IMG/VR virus record: IMGVR_UViG_3300033388_003269
Span: 1 to 46,432 of that record
Reading direction: 5' to 3' (one strand)
Source: a virus
DNA length: 46,432 nucleotides
The notes beneath the pieces were generated by a model. That model saw nothing but the letters and a program-made list of their open reading frames with translations, searched no databases and was not told the DNA's origin. A program made the position numbers and the translations under genes. Positions 16,801 through 24,823 of this stretch are shown here, in pieces; position 1 is the stretch's first letter; each line of letters opens with the position of its first letter.

Positions 16801-19066
16801 AATAATCCATTATATCCACCCCACAACCAGCAAAGAAATTTGTTATTCTATCTTCTGCTTCGTTTTTTAAATCATTTAAAACAGATGGGTGGTCAGTTAT
16901 TATACTCCAACTTAAAGTACCTTTTCTTTCACTGTGGTTATATGTATATATCGGTTCTGCTCTACCAATAAAAACTGTTGAATCCCAATTAGCTGTTGTA
17001 TTATCAGTAAAATTAATGTCATAAGGTGGGAACCACATTATCCTACCACCATTAGGACCTAATTCACAAGGTTCTAAAGCTATTTTTTCTGGTGCTTCAG
17101 TCCAAGCCAAGTTCTCAATAGAAAACATATATCTTTTAACATCATTACCTATGTTTATAGTTTTATTACCAGAACCACCTATAGGTGAACCTACAAAGTT
17201 GTCGTCTGTTGGGTGTGGAGCTATTTTAACATGTCCTGTCTCCTCTAAAGTACTTTGATATTGACCAAAAAATGGGCCACTCGCTGTGTCACCTGGTCTG
17301 ATTTTACCACCCGCTCTATATAGTTTATCTCTTCTAATTAAGTCGTAATGGTTTTGATATGGGTTTCTAGTATTCCATGATCGACAATAGTGGTCACTAT
17401 TTTCTCCACCCCTTACTAAGTTACCCTTAGATACATTTGTCATCCTAGGAACATTCTGTAGTTTACCGTCACCAATATCTGTTTGTACATCTTTTAAGTT
17501 ACTATTACTATCAAAACGACCAATAAATTTAGCACCCCCTCTATAACCGTTAGAATCTTCATTATTAATCATTTTTTGTGTAAAATCTAATAAACCTCTT
17601 TTAGCTACTTCTTGTTTTCTATTTTGCCAATAGAACATTCCTCTAGTTCCTGGGGTTGTGTGTGAGAAATTATTTAAACTATCATCACTATCCTCAATAG
17701 ATGGTTTTAGTGTTGTTTTATTCGGATAATAATCAACGTCAGCCCCTGGTATATTGTATACTGGTGTTTCAAGTTCTAAATTAGTGAATGTTGAATTGGG
17801 ATCTAGATTGTCTATAGATGGGTATTGTCCGTCTACCCCCATAGTCACAAATGGGTCTGAGGGTGTTGTTAGTCTATCTGTTTTTGGTTGTAAAGTTTGA
17901 TCACCTTTAGTTGTTAAATCCCTTAACCAATTACCCAATCTACGTTCTCTAGTAGATTCGTCTTTATTTAATTTTTTATTTAGTTTTAAATAATTGTTAG
18001 GTTTTTTCTTACCCTCACCAAGAGATTCTGCTCCACGAGCGCTTAATGTATCGGCTCCCGCATTTTCTAAATCATAACCTTTTGTTAATAATTCTGGTGT
18101 GTACTTACTAGAGTAAACATTTTTATATAAAATTTTTCTTTGTGCTTTACCAGTGAAGTCTAATAAGTCCGATTGAAAAGCGTTACTTCCTAAGTCAGGA
18201 TTTTTACCACCTTTTAGTGGACTTCTAGGCCAATTAAAACCACCTAAACTAGCTGCGAATTGGGCAGCTTTACCGAGTATACCTTTTCTTTTAGTTATTG
18301 TATAATCTGGGAGAAAAATACTTTGTCCAGCTAATAATCCTAAAGGATCTAAATTTAATCTACCAACAGTATCATCAACAAAGTTTAATTTAACTCTATT
18401 TGTTAATTCTTCGATTCTTCTTTCCTTAGCTGTATCTTGTAGTGGTGATGGAAAATTAATAAAATTCTCAGGACTAAAACCTAGACTTCTGGCTATTACT
18501 GGTCCTATTACATCTCCACCAGCATCTGATGGGTATTGTTTATAACCTGTAGATTCTAGTGGTTGGTCTGGTTCATTATAAGTTTCTACGTATTCTGGTC
18601 CGTACTCATTGTTGGTTAAATTGTTAAAATTTCTAACTGAAAAAACATCTGTTGAAAATCCAGCACCTTCTACCCAAGAATCTATAGAACCAGGGTCTTC
18701 CAAAGCTCTTGTTGTCACAGAAAAAACCTCCTCATCTGTTTGGGAACCAATAAAAGGTTTTTCGTTTGTAAATAAATTTCTTTTTTTATTGTCTGGTCTA
18801 GGTGAAGTATTGTCGTTTACTGAACTAGGTAAGAAAGCTACTTCAGATAAATTAGGTAAATCATTTACCGTATCTGATGGATTAAATAATAATGGTGCGT
18901 AAACATTTAAACCATAATTGTCTATTCCATTACTAGCTAAAACTGGATCTAAACCAGGTAAATTGTGGTTTAGTACATAATCCCTAAAGTCTTGAACTTT
19001 GATTGGTCCTAGTGTTTGACTGTTGAAACTATTTATGTTGTAATTTTCGGGATTTATAGAAGGCAT
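13826..19066 (-). CDS. Giant baseplate/tail structural protein with OmpA-like domain
   Basis: This is a 1746-aa protein. Residues about 640-760 contain MFSIENLAWTEAPEKIALEP and GGRIMWFPPYDINF, then FIGRAEPIYTYNHSERKGTLSW, a tail/baseplate-like beta segment. A Cys/Pro-rich hinge follows at about 770-800 (CPCGDGSRSEECCKPPVIPK). Residues about 860-960 resemble an OmpA-type peptidoglycan-binding domain (VEFQGYCSALSNNNYNQILS, DRVTRVANYVKE). Near residue 1340, MNINYEPLQWDLNPEGVGVQ and DLNFSIIGGSSLDGPIRQLQ look like another baseplate assembly segment. The OmpA-like part suggests contact with the host cell wall. The gene has its own late-type motif 16 nt upstream and lies between the tape measure and the LysM/hub genes. 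Exact T4 equivalents (gp6, gp7, gp10) cannot be assigned. Confidence 0.7.
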   Translation of the reverse strand: MPSINPENYNINSFNSQTLGPIKVQDFRDYVLNHNLPGLDPVLASNGIDNYGLNVYAPLLFNPSDTVNDLPNLSEVAFLPSSVNDNTSPRPDNKKRNLFTNEKPFIGSQTDEEVFSVTTRALEDPGSIDSWVEGAGFSTDVFSVRNFNNLTNNEYGPEYVETYNEPDQPLESTGYKQYPSDAGGDVIGPVIARSLGFSPENFINFPSPLQDTAKERRIEELTNRVKLNFVDDTVGRLNLDPLGLLAGQSIFLPDYTITKRKGILGKAAQFAASLGGFNWPRSPLKGGKNPDLGSNAFQSDLLDFTGKAQRKILYKNVYSSKYTPELLTKGYDLENAGADTLSARGAESLGEGKKKPNNYLKLNKKLNKDESTRERRLGNWLRDLTTKGDQTLQPKTDRLTTPSDPFVTMGVDGQYPSIDNLDPNSTFTNLELETPVYNIPGADVDYYPNKTTLKPSIEDSDDSLNNFSHTTPGTRGMFYWQNRKQEVAKRGLLDFTQKMINNEDSNGYRGGAKFIGRFDSNSNLKDVQTDIGDGKLQNVPRMTNVSKGNLVRGGENSDHYCRSWNTRNPYQNHYDLIRRDKLYRAGGKIRPGDTASGPFFGQYQSTLEETGHVKIAPHPTDDNFVGSPIGGSGNKTINIGNDVKRYMFSIENLAWTEAPEKIALEPCELGPNGGRIMWFPPYDINFTDNTTANWDSTVFIGRAEPIYTYNHSERKGTLSWSIITDHPSVLNDLKNEAEDRITNFFAGCGVDIMDYYSREEIDRIIIEETVVEEETGCPCGDGSRSEECCKPPVIPKPPEEPPVITPPIEKAAFYFRNATSDYGIKGRKGPKVPGRSIEVELGVEYDTGVQNEVSKTKTGDYLMLNEKEWLKAEDGNGPGIDALIDFLATKDGQNYCVEFQGYCSALSNNNYNQILSIDRVTRVANYVKERVKEKGESGGSGYTYIPENFTTGEYGYKCKDGGDKVVSGTIQDSLPASPYYKKNLPNIDLTKCSETVYKYDSRKKKAGYWYVAIDEINKPSTDSELSNNRWVVTANGESWNGWDAQSVDEDGQGIENEQAEGAQVATSSSSSIFSNSAKKDRTVTIRVFENTRYINQLEEKKQKEKAEEEDLFDLELERLPIIKPFPKQDPVLASGTTLLDDVVDFDIKAVTYPVPELVGEPLPLKRKDRKYVESVEGQNQILSMGRLLAQANREADKTENTDITNANEGDGSELVKDDEVREIITKRIVQRLFRECDYFEKIKVSDPFLYDSIKEKVKFFHPAFHSMTPEGLNSRLTFLQQCMRQGPSLRDSDNRTQNMAFGKPPILVLRIGDFYYTKIVPDSMNINYEPLQWDLNPEGVGVQPMIAKVDLNFSIIGGSSLDGPIRQLQNAVSFNFFANTSVYNPRRYYDLETGDITSLEELKDEQNAKSVTVGGSRVGFGGFKTQSDADLEVLGADYINPQANLIKDLEADQTKNVQETISDIDTLAFSENKNILNPSSESINKQNIVLTDSSGNTITNAEANNLDVDTVLGDQSGLVGFVPGDPNSGFISQSDIDSAGYINITTSFDEVYLEDQYEIRTEEVGQKTVFLETGSFDINPLYAKPDGTGGITTTEATLDTNVDGDEQGWYIQSLESLEYITPAGIEGNQSNIEDYMTYETADLTNEQPFDEYTKIDTTNLNITSKVDVQKLAVDIFENLAINGKYKLTINWSISREVVEDTVTVNSGQKVGDIRFKTISESFEFDLYNDSYVVPEIINESFDDIGF

Positions 19067-19082
19067 ATTGTTTAACTTTTTT

Positions 19083-19091
19083 AATAAATAT
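19083..19091 (-). promoter_or_regulatory. Late-type promoter motif
   Basis: The gene strand reads AAATATTTATTAAAAAAG, 16 nt before the ATG at 19066. It separates the 1746-aa gene from the tape measure gene. Confidence 0.5.
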
Positions 19092-19095
19092 TTAG

Positions 19096-21909
19096 TTATC
19101 GATTTTGTTCTTTCATTCCTTTAACAACTATTTTAGTTATCTCAGATTTAAATGTTGGGTCACTCATAATATTATTTAATGATATAGATGAACCACCCGA
19201 ACTTAAGTTAATGGTACCACTAATATTAACATTAACATTACCACCAACAGAACTAGAACTTCCACCTCCTGGTTGTCCTATAGAAACAACGTCTTTAGGT
19301 GCTAAACCATACATTTGACCTTTAGCTGTTTTAATTACGTTACCATCAGGTAAAACAGCTCCATCCGCCATCCTACTAGTACTACCTAAGGCTAGTTTAT
19401 TTTCATTTATGTTAGATTTAGCAGTTGCCATATCATAATCCTTCATACCTTTGGTAGTTAATTCTTTATACATACTTCTACCAAAACCTATAACACCACC
19501 AATAATACCACCCAAAGCAGTACCTACACCAGGAATGATACTACCTATCATAGCTCCTGTAGCGGCGTCACCAGCTGTTGTACCTATAACACCTAACGTT
19601 TTACCCATTGCGGTATCTGGGTCATCTAAGAAAGAACGACCAATATCAGCACCCATACCGACTAAACCTAAACCAGTGAAAGCTCTCATACCCTTCATAG
19701 CTGAAGCACCAAAACTCATACCACCCCTCATAGCACCAGCTCTACCAAACATAGTACCACTTCTACCAAATATACCCTGTAAACCTTTACTCATCCTGTT
19801 GTTACCCAACATTCTAATCAAACCTCTTCTACCTGCGGTAGACCTACCACCAGTTAACCCACCACCACGCATCATGTCCATAGGTCCTCCCCCCATAGGT
19901 CCTCCTCCCATAGCTCCCATGTTGGTTACGGTTACTAATTGTGGTGTACTTTTACCCATACCCATCAGACTAGATAAACCAGTCATCAAACCTTTTAATA
20001 TACTAGGGAATTTTATGAGTAATATAGCCGCTACAGCACCTCCAGCACCAAATGTTTCAGCAATCCATTTAGCCGCTTTCCACATTCCTGAGGCAATCAT
20101 ACCAGCAGCAGTCGCGAAAGTCTTTACAGTTTCCCCATTTTCTTTCCAAAACTTAGCAAACATTTCTTGACCTTTGGATATAATACCACCTAACTTCGCA
20201 TTGGCGTTTTTAATCCATTCAGCTGTTTTTCCAGCCATCTCAGTTAATTTACCAACCATTCCACCTAACATAGGTAAACCTTGAGATAAGAAAGGTTGTA
20301 CTACAGTAGTTAGGAAACCACCAAATTCCTGACCCATTTGAAAGACATTGTCACTTAGTTTAGCTAATCCTCCTCCTGAACCTAATTGGTCTAGTAGTTT
20401 ACCTAATGGTGAAGAGTCCATACCAGCAAAGAAAGACATAGCTAGATTTTTAAGGGACTCAAATATATTTTTTAACCTAGTCATAAACCCTTGGGATTGT
20501 TCGGCTCTCTTTTTAAGACTCGCATCTTGTGCCATTAAAGACTCTACTTGTTTTTGTGATAATCTAGATATATCAACCATTTTACCATCAACATCTACTT
20601 GGAATTTACCGTCTTTACTCAATTGAGCAATACTTTTAATAAATTCCCTACTTTCACCCTTTACTCTAGGATTTAACATTTTACCGATATCATTTCTTTT
20701 AGCTGAAGTTTTAGCGGTTTCAACTAATTCTTCAAAAGATATACCTGTTTGAGCAGCAACTTCTTTTAATTTTTGAAGTTGCATAGCTGGGATATCATAA
20801 GTACCATCACTTAATCTTGTAGCTACAGAACCAGCCGCTGATGCTAAATCTTCCATTAATTTAGCTGGATTGTTTCTAGCGTTAAACATTAATTGTATAG
20901 GGTCCGCCATTCTAGCGAAAGCTCCACCCATCATTTGAAGTGTTGCCGCGGTTTCAATCGCTTTTTCTGGTTCAAATAGTTGGTTAGCTAAATCTAGAGT
21001 AGCCCCCATGTCCATTCTAAGAGCCGCTGATTTAGCAGCCATCTTAGCCATACCTTCAACACCACCTTTGAATCTAACTGTTTGTGCTTTCCTTAAATTT
21101 TGTTGTAATATTTTTAAGGTTTTACCAGAACTAACACCCATTTTCTCAGACATATTAACAACGTCTTCAACGTAACCAGCAGTACTTTCAATGGACATAC
21201 CAAATACTTCCATACTAGCCGCCATTTGTGCTGCTCCTTGTGAACCTAAATTAGTACCTTTACTCATGTAAGCCATTGCTTTACCAGCACTAACTGTTAA
21301 AGGTATTAATCTACCAACTTCATCGACATAACCACCATAAGATTCTACTAATTCTTTCGCGTCTACACCAATTCTTTGTGTTACTAAAGCTGCTTTATAA
21401 GCGTTTTTACGTAACATATCGAACTGTTTACCCATCACACCTATGTTGACAGCAGTTCTTCTTATAACATCATCATTTTCTGAAAATTCTTTCCCTAGTT
21501 CTACAGCTTTTTTAGTTACCTTAGTTAAAGCTTTAAAGGTATCCCTACCTAAGGCTACCGCTAAATTTTTAACACTACCTACTTGACTAGATAAAGCTTT
21601 GGATAGAGCCTCTTGTTTTTTAAGTATATCTTCAGTGGCTTTCTTTTCTTGTTGTACCGCCTTTAATTTTTCTTGAGCTATTCTTAATTGTTCACCTTCA
21701 AGTTTAGTTATATCTTCTTGAAGTTTCTTCTCTTCTTTTTCTAACCTATTAAAATCTTTTTTAATCTTTCTTAGATCATTAGCAGCTTTTAAGGCATCTT
21801 TGGCTCCAACAGCAAAAGATTTAGTTCCTTTACTAATTGTCTCCGAAATTTTCTGTTGTGTATTTAGAAACTCTTTATAAGCGTTAAGATCTTTAGGATT
21901 AAATGCCAA
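19096..21909 (-). CDS. Tail tape measure protein
   Basis: This 937-aa protein has the standard tape-measure make-up. A long charged coiled coil covers residues about 45-110 (DLRKIKKDFNRLEKEEKKLQ...). A helical TMP-like region follows (about 120-440), with sequences such as GVDAKELVESYGGYVDEVGR and MAASMEVFGMSIESTAGYVE. Then come hydrophobic or amphipathic helices (about 590-680), a Gly/Met-rich basic stretch (about 690-760), a small-residue membrane-like segment (GAMIGSIIPGVGTALGGIIG) and a Ser/Gly C-terminus. Tape measures set tail length and are released through the tail. The gene follows an unknown 534-aa gene with a 20-nt gap and no motif of its own, so it is probably expressed as part of that transcript. 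Confidence 0.9.
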   Translation of the reverse strand: MAFNPKDLNAYKEFLNTQQKISETISKGTKSFAVGAKDALKAANDLRKIKKDFNRLEKEEKKLQEDITKLEGEQLRIAQEKLKAVQQEKKATEDILKKQEALSKALSSQVGSVKNLAVALGRDTFKALTKVTKKAVELGKEFSENDDVIRRTAVNIGVMGKQFDMLRKNAYKAALVTQRIGVDAKELVESYGGYVDEVGRLIPLTVSAGKAMAYMSKGTNLGSQGAAQMAASMEVFGMSIESTAGYVEDVVNMSEKMGVSSGKTLKILQQNLRKAQTVRFKGGVEGMAKMAAKSAALRMDMGATLDLANQLFEPEKAIETAATLQMMGGAFARMADPIQLMFNARNNPAKLMEDLASAAGSVATRLSDGTYDIPAMQLQKLKEVAAQTGISFEELVETAKTSAKRNDIGKMLNPRVKGESREFIKSIAQLSKDGKFQVDVDGKMVDISRLSQKQVESLMAQDASLKKRAEQSQGFMTRLKNIFESLKNLAMSFFAGMDSSPLGKLLDQLGSGGGLAKLSDNVFQMGQEFGGFLTTVVQPFLSQGLPMLGGMVGKLTEMAGKTAEWIKNANAKLGGIISKGQEMFAKFWKENGETVKTFATAAGMIASGMWKAAKWIAETFGAGGAVAAILLIKFPSILKGLMTGLSSLMGMGKSTPQLVTVTNMGAMGGGPMGGGPMDMMRGGGLTGGRSTAGRRGLIRMLGNNRMSKGLQGIFGRSGTMFGRAGAMRGGMSFGASAMKGMRAFTGLGLVGMGADIGRSFLDDPDTAMGKTLGVIGTTAGDAATGAMIGSIIPGVGTALGGIIGGVIGFGRSMYKELTTKGMKDYDMATAKSNINENKLALGSTSRMADGAVLPDGNVIKTAKGQMYGLAPKDVVSIGQPGGGSSSSVGGNVNVNISGTINLSSGGSSISLNNIMSDPTFKSEITKIVVKGMKEQNR

Positions 21910-21929
21910 CTTTTTATTTTTTTAATTTA

Positions 21930-23534
21930 TTATTTATTTGAGGTGTCTACTATTGTAAATCTAACTTTGTAGTTTGGGTTCTTCTCTAGTATCCCACCTT
22001 TAATAGGTATTATTTTAGTTATTTTTTCATTATAAGATTTACCTTTCTCTGGTTTATCGTCTATTTCTATAAAAATTTGGCTGACGTTTTGGAATTTTTT
22101 ACCACTAGTTTTATGTACTAAAACTTTTTGAGACTGATTATAATTAAATATTTTTTCTTCTCCCCTATCAATTTTTATTTTAATCCCATTTTTAACATCT
22201 TCAATGTTTACATCGGTATCGAATTTTAATTTATATTTAGGTGTGTTTTCCATACTCTTAGAACTACTACCTCCAACCATAGAGTCTAGGTTGTATATCC
22301 CATATTTATCAGCTAACTTATCTTGTCTAGTTTGTATACCACCAACACCAATACCCATGAAGTTTTTAATATCTCTAAATTTTAAAGATAGTTTAGGGAA
22401 AAATTTACCAGCGTCTTTTCCGTAAAGTTTGAAAGCTAATCTTTCTAATTCTTTAGGACTCATAGCCTCATTGTCAAACATATCCCTAGCTTTATCAAAA
22501 ACTTCCGAATTATTAGTGTTAAAATCTTTAAATGTTATTTTTGTAACTTTAGGTTCTTCTTTTATTATATTTTCTGTTTTTTGTCCTTGATTACTGAAAT
22601 TACTAGTTTTAGATATATAACTTATAATGTCACTCATTGACATAATTATTTTGGTATAAGCTAAGTCACGTTGTTTTTCATCTTTGTATTTACCTCTGAC
22701 ATTTTTTAAAGCGTCATATAATTCTTTTAAGAATTTTTTTATTCTTATGTATAATTCATTTTCTTTACAACATTTATGTAGTTCACTAAATAGTTTTAGT
22801 AAATCATTGAAAAATTTTGATACTTCGTCTGTCCATTTTACCTCATCTTTTTCAACTATTTTATCGTCAGAAAGTTTTTTTAACATGTCGAATAAAGACT
22901 CTCCTTGTATTTTAATATTTGTTTTACTAGAATTAGCAAAATTTAAAACTACATTTCTTCTAAAATTTGGGTCTTTATCACCTCTACCACTTATATTTAG
23001 TGATTTTAGACTTGGTGTTTGTGATTTTAGATTTTTTAAACTAGAATCTAAATCTTTAAAAGTTTCCTCATCTGTAGATACATTCTGTTCATCACTATTT
23101 TCTTCTTGCTCTTTTTCGGTTGTATCATCACTATCAGTACCTACCTTATCGGTTAAGGTATTATAACCTCTATCCATCTCAAGTGCGGGAGTTTTAATAT
23201 TTGGGTTGTACATATCACTACCCTTAATTTTAATTATAAACTCGTCACCCTTTTTTATTTTCCCATCTGATGTTGGAATTGGTATGTAATTAAAAGTATA
23301 TGTTTCTAGGGGTTTACCTTCACCTTTTTCATGTGAATTATAATCATCAGCGGTTAAGGTCATTTCCCCTTCTGTCTCAACACCACCAATGACCATTTTT
23401 GTCTTTACTGGTTCATTGAAAAATTGTATCGGTATATAGTCTTTGAATATTTCACCCTTACCTATAGTGAAGAATTCTTTTATTAATAAATCATCAACAC
23501 TTGAATTCAGTACACTCCCTAATTTTAAGTCCAT
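21930..23534 (-). CDS. Tail-region structural protein, unknown
   Basis: This is a 534-aa protein. The N-terminal 120 residues are beta-rich (KDYIPIQFFNEPVKTKMVIG, EGEMTLTADDYNSHEKGEG). A Thr/Asp/Glu-rich acidic linker follows (about 130-165), then a helical segment (about 210-320, with KFFNDLLKLFSELHKCCKEN) and a C-terminal beta-rich domain (about 420-534). No family is recognised. Position between gp26 and the tape measure, together with its own late-type motif 13 nt upstream, supports a tail or baseplate assembly role. It could replace one of the T4 hub assembly proteins such as gp51 or gp28, but I see no sequence proof. Confidence 0.65.
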   Translation of the reverse strand: MDLKLGSVLNSSVDDLLIKEFFTIGKGEIFKDYIPIQFFNEPVKTKMVIGGVETEGEMTLTADDYNSHEKGEGKPLETYTFNYIPIPTSDGKIKKGDEFIIKIKGSDMYNPNIKTPALEMDRGYNTLTDKVGTDSDDTTEKEQEENSDEQNVSTDEETFKDLDSSLKNLKSQTPSLKSLNISGRGDKDPNFRRNVVLNFANSSKTNIKIQGESLFDMLKKLSDDKIVEKDEVKWTDEVSKFFNDLLKLFSELHKCCKENELYIRIKKFLKELYDALKNVRGKYKDEKQRDLAYTKIIMSMSDIISYISKTSNFSNQGQKTENIIKEEPKVTKITFKDFNTNNSEVFDKARDMFDNEAMSPKELERLAFKLYGKDAGKFFPKLSLKFRDIKNFMGIGVGGIQTRQDKLADKYGIYNLDSMVGGSSSKSMENTPKYKLKFDTDVNIEDVKNGIKIKIDRGEEKIFNYNQSQKVLVHKTSGKKFQNVSQIFIEIDDKPEKGKSYNEKITKIIPIKGGILEKNPNYKVRFTIVDTSNK

Positions 23535-23547
23535 ACTTTCTTTTTAT

Positions 23548-23556
23548 TATAAATAT
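23548..23556 (-). promoter_or_regulatory. Late-type promoter motif
   Basis: The gene strand reads GTATATTTATAATAAAAAG, 13 nt before the ATG at 23534 and directly after the terminator of the gp26 unit. Confidence 0.6.
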
Positions 23557-23561
23557 ACAAG

Positions 23562-23595
23562 AAAGAAAAAAAGAGTGACTTAAGTAGACACTCTT
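23562..23595 (-). terminator. Rho-independent terminator
   Basis: A 7-bp stem (AAGAGTG at 23571-23577 with CACTCTT at 23589-23595) has an 11-nt loop and, on the minus strand, a TTTTTTTC tail. The stop codon of the small protein lies inside the loop. It closes the gp26 unit. Confidence 0.65.
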
Positions 23596-23828
23596 CTAGT
23601 TCTTTTTCCACCACTACTAGATGATGTACTATTAGCTTTATCCATTTGTTTTTTTTCTTCATCAACCTCGTTTAGTAATTGTTGAATATAATTTCTTCTT
23701 TCCCATACTGGCATTGACAATACATCGTACCTACTAAACCCTATATGTTTGGTACACACATATAACTCGTTTAATAAATAATTTTTATAGTCCAAATTCA
23801 GGCCAAAGAAAGTCTGGTCCAAGGACAA
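23580..23828 (-). CDS. Small gp26-adjacent protein with TTG start or frameshift expression
   Basis: This frame of up to 82 aa contains YLLNELYVCTKHIGFSRYDV followed by LSMPVWERR, a pattern seen in small proteins encoded beside baseplate or tail-chaperone genes of T4-like phages. No ATG is available before the conserved region; candidate starts are TTG at 23828 and 23822. The frame is +1 relative to gp26, overlaps its last 44 nt, and stays open upstream only to a TAG at about 23838. It is therefore either initiated at TTG or made as a +1 frameshift extension of gp26. The C-terminus is Ser-rich then basic (GGKRTRRVST). An assembly role in the baseplate hub or tail is inferred from position only. 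Confidence 0.6.
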   Translation of the reverse strand: MSLDQTFFGLNLDYKNYLLNELYVCTKHIGFSRYDVLSMPVWERRNYIQQLLNEVDEEKKQMDKANSTSSSSGGKRTRRVST

Positions 23829-24600
23829 GAAAGCTCTCTATAGGGTCACCTCCAGGACCCTCCACAGTGATATTTAAATCAACACCTGGTTCAATATCAT
23901 TAATATATTTTCTTAAAGCTAAAGAATCTCTAGCTGGCATTACTCTAACATAGTTATGAATCCATTCTTTATCAGTTCTACCATCGATACTCATTATATG
24001 TGTACCTAACTTGTGTGTTAAAGAATCTGAAAACTCCGCTTTTCTTTTTTGTTGTGCTTCTTCTCTCTTACTTAACTCTTCTTCATCTCTCACAGTTAAA
24101 AGTCTAAACTTAACTTTCTTCTTAGACATTGGGAATGTAAAATCAAATAAATTATTTTCATCTGGTTTAGCTCCGATTGGTTTTTGTTTTAACTTGGTTA
24201 GGTCAACCTCCGTTTCAAACTCTTCTCCTTCTGGGGTTTGTACTGTTACTGGATATTTTTCACCGTAACCAGTCGCTCTAACCCATATAATAATAGAATT
24301 TCTATCACCAGTTAATAAGTCTTTATGGTTTAATTGTCCTTTTCTTATTTTTCTTTCCATTAAAACATCTAAAAACTTACCAGATTGTAGTAGGTTTGGG
24401 GAAGTTAGTATGTTTTCATCCATAGCGGTTAAGTACTCAACTTCTATTGTAGGTTTTTTACCTGGATATAGAACACCTTCAGATGGGAGAGGTATTATAT
24501 CGTAAGGAACTTCAACCTGATTACTTTGTACATTTTGATGTACTGTTTGCGTGTTGTTTTGGATTGGTTGTTTTTCTTCAACATTACTTTGTACGTTCAT
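23785..24600 (-). CDS. 26: gp26-like baseplate hub protein (T4_baseplate family)
   Basis: This is a 271-aa protein. After a Gln/Asn-rich N-terminus of about 30 residues it shows the family core: IPLPSEGVLYPGKKPTIEVE, then YLTAMDENILTSPNLLQSGK and LLTGDRNSIIIWVRATGYGE. The Pro-Ser-x-G-x-x-Tyr start, Thr-x-x-Asp-Glu-x-Leu and Gly-Asp-Arg-Asn motifs are typical of the T4 gp26 baseplate family. A helical region (EEELSKREEAQQKRKAEFSD) and WIHNYVRVMPARDSLALRKY follow. T4 gp26 (208 aa) is part of the baseplate hub; this version is somewhat longer. It is the first gene of a divergent pair with the M20 peptidase and overlaps the next small frame by 44 nt. Confidence 0.85.
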   Translation of the reverse strand: MNVQSNVEEKQPIQNNTQTVHQNVQSNQVEVPYDIIPLPSEGVLYPGKKPTIEVEYLTAMDENILTSPNLLQSGKFLDVLMERKIRKGQLNHKDLLTGDRNSIIIWVRATGYGEKYPVTVQTPEGEEFETEVDLTKLKQKPIGAKPDENNLFDFTFPMSKKKVKFRLLTVRDEEELSKREEAQQKRKAEFSDSLTHKLGTHIMSIDGRTDKEWIHNYVRVMPARDSLALRKYINDIEPGVDLNITVEGPGGDPIESFLVLGPDFLWPEFGL

Positions 24601-24641
24601 TAATATTTTTTTTATAAAACTTTTATTATACTATTTACATT

Positions 24642-24650
24642 CATAAATAT
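24642..24650 (-). promoter_or_regulatory. Late-type promoter motif
   Basis: The gene strand reads AAATATTTATGAATG, 41 nt before the gp26 start. This is the longest leader among these motifs. Confidence 0.4.
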
Positions 24651-24769
24651 TTTGTTTTTATTTTTTTAAGCAGCTTTTAGATCAATATTCTTAATGTGCT
24701 TTTACTTAATATAATATACATATAAGCTTAAAGAAAAGCTTTTGCTAGCAAAAAAAAATCATAAAAATT
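24651..24769. other. Divergent intergenic region with AGCTTTT repeats and a palindrome
   Basis: This is the spacer between gp26 (minus) and the M20 peptidase (plus). It is very AT-rich and contains AGCTTTT at 24672-24678 and 24738-24744. A 14-bp perfect palindrome TTTTGCTAGCAAAA lies at 24740-24753, about 20 nt upstream of the -33 element of the peptidase promoter. No open frame of note is present. A regulatory role is inferred from position. Confidence 0.35.
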
Positions 24770-24800
24770 TTGTTTAATAGAAAAAAAGTCTTTATATTTG
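24770..24800 (+). promoter_or_regulatory. Host-type (Bacteroidetes) promoter
   Basis: TTG (24770-24772), a 20-nt spacer and TATATTTG (24793-24800) match the Bacteroidetes pattern exactly. The peptidase ATG lies 24 nt after the -7 element. This would drive the peptidase, 63-aa and Fpg genes. Confidence 0.7.
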
Positions 24801-24823
24801 TCTAAATATTAAAAGATTTTAAA

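Noticed and set aside
19451-20170. 239-aa plus-strand open frame inside the tape measure gene
   Set aside because: It is a Pro/Ile-rich antisense reading of the Gly/Ala/Met-rich tape measure codons. It has no domain, promoter or conserved-looking motif.
24740-24753. Palindrome TTTTGCTAGCAAAA as a terminator
   Set aside because: It has no loop and no T run for either strand, and lies upstream of a promoter. Kept only as a possible operator within the intergenic entry.
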